This document shows, piece after piece, positions 18,164 to 24,635 of a stretch of DNA of 24,635 nt (position 1 is its first letter; each line of letters begins with the position of its first letter). The translations under genes were made by a program, and so were the position numbers. A model generated the notes under the pieces. That model was not told the origin of the DNA. It did not search any database and worked only from the letters and a program-made list of their open reading frames with translations. Source of the stretch: Spirogloea muscicola (Eukaryota > Streptophyta > Zygnematophyceae > Spirogloeales > Spirogloeaceae). The stretch is taken from NCBI GenBank assembly GCA_009602725.1, contig WELB01000218.1:143752-168386 (forward strand), given 5' to 3'.

Positions 18164-20396
18164 AATGTATGCCACCACATGACAACAGCTGACACTTCGT
18201 ACTCATGCTCGGCATCTTGGATTGAACAGCCCATGCCATTGGCATGTAGTTTGCCTAAGGACCAACGATGTAGTCCTCTGCAATCACATGTATATCATAT
18301 GTATGAATAATACAACGACCTGGCTAGCAGTCAAGTCCTTCGCCAAAGGAGAGTCTCACTACAGGCTCAAGCGTAGACGGTGAGCGACCAAAGATAGCCT
18401 CAAAAGGTTGCCAGGTCTGACTAAGGTTGCTCTCTGCATCTTGCATCATCATGGTCTGCTTGGACAAAAGAGGCCAGAAGCCTCCCACAGAGCTCAAGAC
18501 AAGTTTGGCTTAGACACCATGTAGACAGAGGTATGATACTCAGGTGCTTACCTCAGGAAAGCACCTGCTTAGCTGATTTCTTTCTTAAAAAGAGGATGGC
18601 TGAAATCACCGTCATTGTTCCTCTTCCTGCAAACCGCTGGTGGTCAGGTAGCTGTCTTGGTCGAGCACGGCGGCCCTGAAGGCTCTGGAGTCGCATTTGG
18701 CGGAGTTGCTACGCTGCAATTGGGCTGGAGGTGAGGCGCTGCCTCGAAAGGAAGGCGGCGGTGCTTTGGCAGTCGGGAGTCAAGGCTGGATTGGAGAAGG
18801 TGCACGGTGCGCTTTCCATGGAAGGGTGTCCAAGCCGAGCCAATACACTGATAATGGAGAAGGCGATTGTTGCAAGAATGGGGTTTCACAATGAGGAATT
18901 CCCAGGCTAAAAGGGGCAATAAGAAAAAGGTTGAAAGCACGGCTGGAGGCGGGCTATAGTCACTACGAATGAGCACATAAGTCGGACAGTCTATTTTGGG
19001 AATGTGGAGCACCGCCATGAGGGAGATGGATGGTGAGTAGGAATTGAAGAATGAGCCCCAGCACTAGCCAAGACAAGGTCTTGTGACCACAGCCGCCACA
19101 CCTTCGCAGTCGCGCTCAGCTTTGCACGTGCAATAAGTACTGCAGCTACCTGGCTGCGGGTTCACAAGTTCCTCAACAAGCCATTGCTTGGAAGGCCACG
19201 CTCAGGAGCACATGACTATCAGCATTGTACGTACGTTGAGCAAACCATATACCTCAAACCTTATTTGCTTATGTCCTTGTTATCCCTTTTGCCACCAGAA
19301 CCAGCCCAACTTGCGGTCTGTTGGCTTGCCACTGCAGACCTGCCGAAGTGCACGGTGATACTGGTGTTCATGTAGGAAGAGCTGCCTGTGGTGGCAATGC
19401 CTTGCAGCTAGTGCATTGCACACCACACATGCCAACTCAGACGATCTGGGCTGGACTTACAATTGTTGCAAATAGTTGAGATGCACAGTGCTATACATGG
19501 AGGAATATCTCGCCTTGTCCGTGTATTTGTGGTCTTGAGCTTGGTCTTCTCTTTTGGGATTCTGTAGTGCTTCTGCTAGTTTCATTGCTTCTTGTAGCAC
19601 CTGCGAGATCATCATGTGCAGCATAACCAGAGCGTGTAGTCCGCCAATGCAAGATCAGGGTTGTTCATGCATACTTGGCTGCATACTACAACCAGCTGCA
19701 TACTACAACCAGGGAAGGCGTCAAGCTTGCATCACTTGGTCTGTCTGCTGGGGGGCAAAGCAAGGGGTCACGTTGGAGCACGACTATTGGCGCACTAAGT
19801 TTGTCAAGAAAGAGCATGGAGGTAAAGGGAACATTCTCCAGATCCTAAATATGGGCTCTTTGATGCTTCATACCACAATGTGGCGTAGTTGATCTTGAGG
19901 GAAGAGTGCCGTTGCTTTTCACGAGAGTTGAAGTGGAGAAGTGCATAAGTGCGTGGTGGCTATTTCATGCTCACAACAAGCACAGTGGGTGCCGTAGAGT
20001 GGCAAAGCCCAAAAGCTGCACAACAACCTGCAAGATGGAAAGACCTGGGCATGGTGCGCAGCAGGAATGTTTCAGTGTATGAGCCTGTCTCAACAGCCAA
20101 AGGAAAGTGCCTCAAATGGAAGAAGCTGATTCTAGCAAATCCGGTCTGACCTGCCTTATTGCATGCTACAAAATGCTGGAAACTGATGCCCTGCATGCAG
20201 CAGAGATGGACAGCCCTTTGGTGCACCTTGCCAAGGAGGAGCCGAATGCAAAGTTGGACTGAAGATGCTGGCTTGCTGCTCAGATACAAGTATGGGCAGG
20301 ATAAGAGGAAACAGATGTTGTAACGAGTGGGTCTGGAAAGTAAAAGCAAGAGTCCTTACTTTTCCTCATGGAGACAGCACTGAGCAGTTGCCGTCG
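18164..20396. other. 2.2-kb stretch without a supported gene
   Basis: No domain or convincing exon chain was recognised on either strand. A helical-looking stretch (LWSRIWRSCYAAIGLEVRRC, about 18670-18730, +) and a tandem 17-bp repeat (19678-19712) are the only features noted. It may hold exons of a gene I cannot identify. Confidence 0.35.
19678..19712. repeat. 17-bp tandem repeat, two units
   Basis: GCTGCATACTACAACCA occurs twice in a row. Confidence 0.9.
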
Positions 20397-21713
20397 TCAA
20401 AGTGCACCCACCTTCCTTGCCAGGCTCTTGACGTCAGAGTGCCGTATACCCAACTCAGCATGCTTGGCCTCCAGCGCGATGCTCGCTTCCAGTACGACGC
20501 TCAACTCCTCAAGCGCCTTCCGCAAACGCCCGTCGCCAGTTATCAAGGAGCCAAGGCGCAGAAAGAGACGTCTAGAGCACGCATTCCAGTGGCCTAGTTC
20601 CTCGGCTTGCATCTGCAGAATACCTGGGGTGATGCTTTCTTCCTCCACAATGCTTTCCTGACCCTGCAACGACTTCTGCAGAGCCTCATATAGGTACTGC
20701 GTCTCCGCATGCCTGCTGCCGAGAACCTGCTCTGCAATGGAGATGCTCTCTCGCAGCAGCGGCTCTGCCTCTTCAAAGCGCTGTTGCTCAAAGTAGAGCT
20801 CTGCAAGCTTTGCCAGAGTGTGAGCCAGCTGGAGGTCGTCGCCTGGCGAGGTCGCGGTTGGAGCGCTTCGCCGGACACGCAGTGCCGACCTGAGTAGCTG
20901 TTCTGCCTGGGTCCACCGTCCCTCGCCAATGCGCATGAGCAGGTCGGCATAGTCGAGGTATGTGATTGCCGTCCAGCTGTGCTCGCCCCCAAGCTTCGCC
21001 CCACGAATGTCTACAACCTGGCAGAACAGGTCCTCTGCTTTGCCAAAGCAGGCCGGTCCAAGCAGCTTGAGCACGTTGGCAAGGCCCTCAAGCACAAACG
21101 TGGTTACCGGGTGGCCCGCACCATTGTCGTCCTCTGAGATGAGTCGTGCTTGGCGGCCCTTGCTCTCGGCCTCGACCAGCCGCCCCTGTGATGCCAACGA
21201 GGCGGCCAGCGTGGTGAGGTAGACTGCAGTCTTTGGCCTGCGCGAGAAGCGCGAGCTGCGCCACTCCCAAGGGTTGGCCAGGAGGATGGCCAGGATCTCG
21301 CCTGCACACGTCCCTGCCTCCTTATGGCGGCCAACCGGCTCCAGCACAATCGCCAGGCGACTCGACGGTGTGGCGCAATACGACCGGCTTGATCTCGACG
21401 AAGGTGCCTGTCGAATGCAAAGCGAATCCAGGGCCAGGTCCTCTGCCTCGCTGTGCTTCCCTTGATCGTGGCAGAGCTCAGCGAGCAGGTTAAGCGTTGT
21501 GGCCACCAGGCTGTGCTGCTTGCCGAAGCGGAGCTGGCGGAATTTCAGTGCCTCACGGCATGCTTCCGCCGCTTCAACGTATTTGCCATTGCCGCGCAGG
21601 TGGCTGGCAAGCATCATCATGGACTGGCAGACGAGCTGCGTGGGCTTCTCAGTAGACTGCAGCTTGCCCCGCAGCTTCAGTGCACGGCGGCTCAGCTGCC
21701 ACGCTTCCTTGTA
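20397..21713 (-). other. TPR array segment
   Basis: About 438 codons downstream of the in-frame TGA, in the same frame. At least six kinesin-light-chain-like TPRs are visible, for example YKEAWQLSRRALKLRGKL, GKYVEAAEACREALKFRQ, GKHSEAEDLALDSLCIRQ, GRLVEAESKGRQARLI, RWTQAEQLLRSALRVR and RFEEAEPLLRESISIAEQ. Such repeats usually bind protein ligands. The segment has no other lesion. Confidence 0.85.
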
Positions 21714-22399
21714 TCATCCGATCACATGCAATACCTCCGACCTCCGTTCGAACACAGATGCGCAGACAGCTGGAAATGCCTGCAAGCGGTGCTCAGCGGT
21801 CCAGGCCAGGCGGTCGGCCAGGTGCAGCGCATCTCCAAATCGCCAGAGCACGAAGCCAAGGTGGTGTACCAGACGCAAAGCAGGGCCCTCCACAAAACGT
21901 GCCAGCAGGTCCTCAGAGAGTGCAAGCACAGGCTCTTGAGAGTGGCTGCCCAGAGCAGCATGGATGGCATGGTGGCAGTGCTCAGGGTGCGTGTCCACGC
22001 AGACGAAGGAGGTACAGAGGCTAGCCACTATGGCTGTGCTGGCCTTGGTGCCACCATTAGCCTTGCCGTATTCTTGCACAAGGAGGTGGAAGATGAGGTA
22101 GCTGTCGCACTTGGCGCGCCTCGCCATGCCATAGTGTACAAGCAGCTGCACAGCCTTGTCCACTGCAGCTGGCTTCTGCCGGTCCACCGTGGCCTCAAAT
22201 CGACTCTGGGGTCTACCTTGCCCTTGCCGGCTTGCCTCCTTTGCTTCCACCTCCTCCGCCAATCTTGTCCTGAACTTCTGAGGGGCCAAGGACTTGCTAC
22301 GATCACCGTCGCCCTTCGTGGCCCCCTCTTGTTGTCTCGGTCCATCCTGGACTCTGTGCGAATCTGGCGGCGCAGTGGGCTGCAGAGTCCGCAGGATGC

Positions 22400-23290
22400 T
22401 TGGGAGCAGGGCGGCAGCCTGAGCCAACAGGGGTACTGGGATGGGCACACCAGCAAACCAGCCTGCAGCATGTGCCATGTCGACAGCAAGCTCCCTGTGC
22501 ACGGGGGCAAAGTTCTCATCGCACTGCAGTAGCTCGACGCTCCTGTCGAAGAGGCGCACCAGGTCAGGGTGCGTCCGGAAGTCGGGGTCTCCGGGCTCGG
22601 CAGAGAAGGTTTTCGAGCCTTCGGCTTGTAGTCTTCGCAGGAGGCGTGAAGGCAGCATGGCGCCATGAGCAAGCTGCCGCCGGCAGAATGCCAGGCTGAT
22701 TGTCAGGTAGCCCAACCTGCCAGCAAGGTCCTCTGCAGCCTGCAGCTCCTCACCGCCCAACTCCTCGTGGCCGAGCAGCAGCGCCATGGCGTCACTTTGG
22801 ACCAGCATGTCGAGCGGGAGTTCTGCGAAGTTGGAAACTCCACTCAGACGAGTCGTGATGAGGATGCGGCAGGCTTCGCCAGTGGGCAGCACCTCCACCA
22901 ACACGGCATAATTGTGCTCCAGGTCGTGCAGGACCAGCAGCGTGGGCCCACCGTCGGCCTCAAGTGCGCGCCCTACAGCTTCCACATTCCGCTTCTCTGT
23001 GTCACAGCCTGGCAATGGCGGCTGCAGACAGAGGCCCACCGTCTGCCATATGTGCTGCTCCCTCTTCCTCCGTTCCTTGCGCCAGCTCGACGCCTAGAGG
23101 CTTCATGAGGCCGAGGAAGGCAGCCGCAAGCCTGGACCCAGAAGCATCCAGCCAAAGAATGCGCGAGTAGCCGCGGCGGTGCTGGTGCACGTATTCAAGC
23201 GCAAGCTGCGTCTTGCACATTCCGCCGAGGCCGCATATGGCCCCGCGCGGCCATGGCGTGCCAGCAGCTCGTGCAGCGACTCCAGCTGCG
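22400..23290 (-). other. NB-ARC NTPase segment
   Basis: FVGHTPQLESLHELLARHG precedes the P-loop ICGLGGMCKTQLALEYVHQ. RILWLDASGSRLAAAFLGL follows, Walker B-like GPTLLVLHDLEH (His where Asp or Asn is usual), CRILITTRLSGVSNF as sensor/RNBS-B and GRLGYLTISLAF at the GLPL position. The degenerate P-loop and Walker B would both weaken nucleotide binding. Confidence 0.8.
23009..23039 (-). other. Candidate 31-nt intron
   Basis: GTGGGCC...GCCAG on the minus strand. Its removal joins MADG to CDTEKRNV in frame, matching SDG-CDAEKRHV across the 144-nt intron of the relic (17865-18008). Confidence 0.5.
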
Positions 23291-23514
23291 GCGTGTGGCC
23301 GACGAACTCGACGTTCCGTAGGAAGGGCGTGGTGTCGATGGTGGTGGGCGTGGGCGGCGGCCGGCAGAGGCACTCACACGCGGAGTGCACGGCCTCGTCG
23401 ATGCACAGGTCCCAGTTGCCTCCAAGGTCGCTCAGCTTGTCCATTGTGACTGCAGCCACCCTGGCGACGTCGCGCAGCCGGGCCGCCTCGTCGCTGCCGT
23501 AGCACTCCACAACA

Positions 23515-23944
23515 GGCCGCCGTCGCAGCCGGGCTCGCTCCACACGCCCCGCCATGCTATGATGCGCTCGCCATCCACATTGCTTGCTCGAAGACCCACA
23601 AGGATCGGCAGCACGCAGCTCCGGTCGAGGAACACCTCCAGCTCCCGCATGCAACCACCGCTTGCGAAGAAGCTGCGCGACAGCACGACGATGCCCTAGC
23701 GCGCAGAGTACAAGGCGGACCGCATCACGGCGGGAGCGTCGTCGCCGGGCTCCAGCGACCACTGGTCGAAGAAGACGACCAGGTGCTGCTGGCGCAGCTC
23801 GCGCGCCAGGAACGTGCAGAAGTCGCGTTTGGTGTCCGGCCCGCGGTGGCACAAGAACACGTCATACAGCTGCTGGGGCGCCCCGCGCGACCGTGGCGAC
23901 GGCTTCCACGGCTTTGAGTGCCGGCCATGGCCTCTCACAGTCAA
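23515..23944 (-). other. TIR domain segment
   Basis: QQLYDVFLCHRGPDTKRDFC begins the TIR fold (YDVFLSxRG-DT pattern). FFDQWSLEPGDD follows, then SALYSAR-stop-GIVVLSRSFF and a GCMRELEVFLDR block. The glutamate of MREL is where TIR NADases keep their catalytic residue, so the site is present although a TAG interrupts the frame upstream of it. LPILVGL closes the recognisable domain. Confidence 0.85.

Positions 23945-24635
<691 letters not shown>

Larger units (their letters stand above)
20397..23944 (-). pseudogene. TIR-NB-ARC-TPR receptor-type gene, apparently disrupted
   Basis: Architecture of a TIR-NB-ARC-TPR (TNP-type) STAND protein, a family thought to act as NTP-switched immune or stress sensors with a TIR effector. 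On the minus strand: TIR (23944 to about 23515), linker, NB-ARC (about 23290-22400), winged-helix/ARC-like region, and TPR array ending at 20397 (KSLARKVGAL-stop). Lesions: TAG in the TIR domain (23696-23698); a one-base loss near 23512; another near 23243 in a CCCC run just before Walker A; an in-frame TGA at 21714-21716 between NB-ARC and TPR. Walker A reads GLGGMCKT, with Cys for the invariant Gly. A 31-nt sequence (23009-23039) with GT-AG ends restores the frame at the intron position of the relic copy. Together about 1,150 residues of domain are still readable, so decay is recent or the assembly has errors. The start at 23944 is the first Met ahead of the TIR. Confidence 0.82.

Noticed and set aside
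18640-18900. Possible exon with a charged helical peptide
   Set aside because: No family, no clear neighbouring exons and equally open alternative frames.
20397-23944. Stop-codon reassignment to explain in-frame TAG and TGA
   Set aside because: SerRS, GST and GNAT end at TAG, TAA and TGA at normal family lengths, so the standard code applies; frameshifts are present as well.

Overview
The window is nuclear DNA of a eukaryote, most likely a green alga; a trebouxiophyte-like chlorophyte is my best guess, but this is inference. The reasons are compact genes with many short GT-AG introns (most acceptors read GCAG or CCAG), several GGC/CCG trinucleotide tracts, a TIR-NB-ARC-TPR immune-receptor-type gene, and many 5'-truncated non-LTR (LINE) retrotransposon tails. 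No tRNA, rRNA, CRISPR array or bacterial operon was seen.

Left part (1-10.4 kb). A LINE tail lies at about 350-890 (-). A three-exon glutathione S-transferase gene (1361-2426, -) follows, then a nine-exon cytosolic-type seryl-tRNA synthetase (2718-5894, -), whose exons I could join in frame to 499 residues. Head-to-head with it, across 564 bp with CGG/CCG tracts, is a five-exon GNAT acetyltransferase (6459-8103, +) that carries a LINE tail in an intron. An AT-rich patch at 8175-8400 downstream resembles a broken organellar uS10 (rps10) gene. An unrecognised, probably multi-exon gene lies on the minus strand at about 8.9-10.25 kb.

Middle part (10.5-16.4 kb) is a retrotransposon graveyard. It holds at least nine LINE tail fragments, many ending in variants of the peptide SDLxLLTRGY-stop. 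Their 3' tails share a small stem-loop (GGGCTGG-CTTTT-CCAGCCC) whose stem co-varies between copies. Two copies of one LINE face each other tail to tail (11397-13110, +; 13925-15747, -) and form a large inverted repeat. Comparing the arms reveals later insertions, including a 64-bp one with a target-site-duplication-like flank.

Right part (16.4-24.6 kb). An NB-ARC relic (about 17530-18163, +) is followed by about 2.2 kb without a recognisable gene. Then comes a large TIR-NB-ARC-TPR gene (20397-23944, -) with two in-frame stops, two apparent frameshifts and a changed Walker A glycine. The window ends in an unbroken run of 124 A. The translation, detoxification and acetyltransferase genes look like ordinary housekeeping loci; the receptor gene and its relic look like a decaying innate-immunity-type family beside a repeat-rich block.
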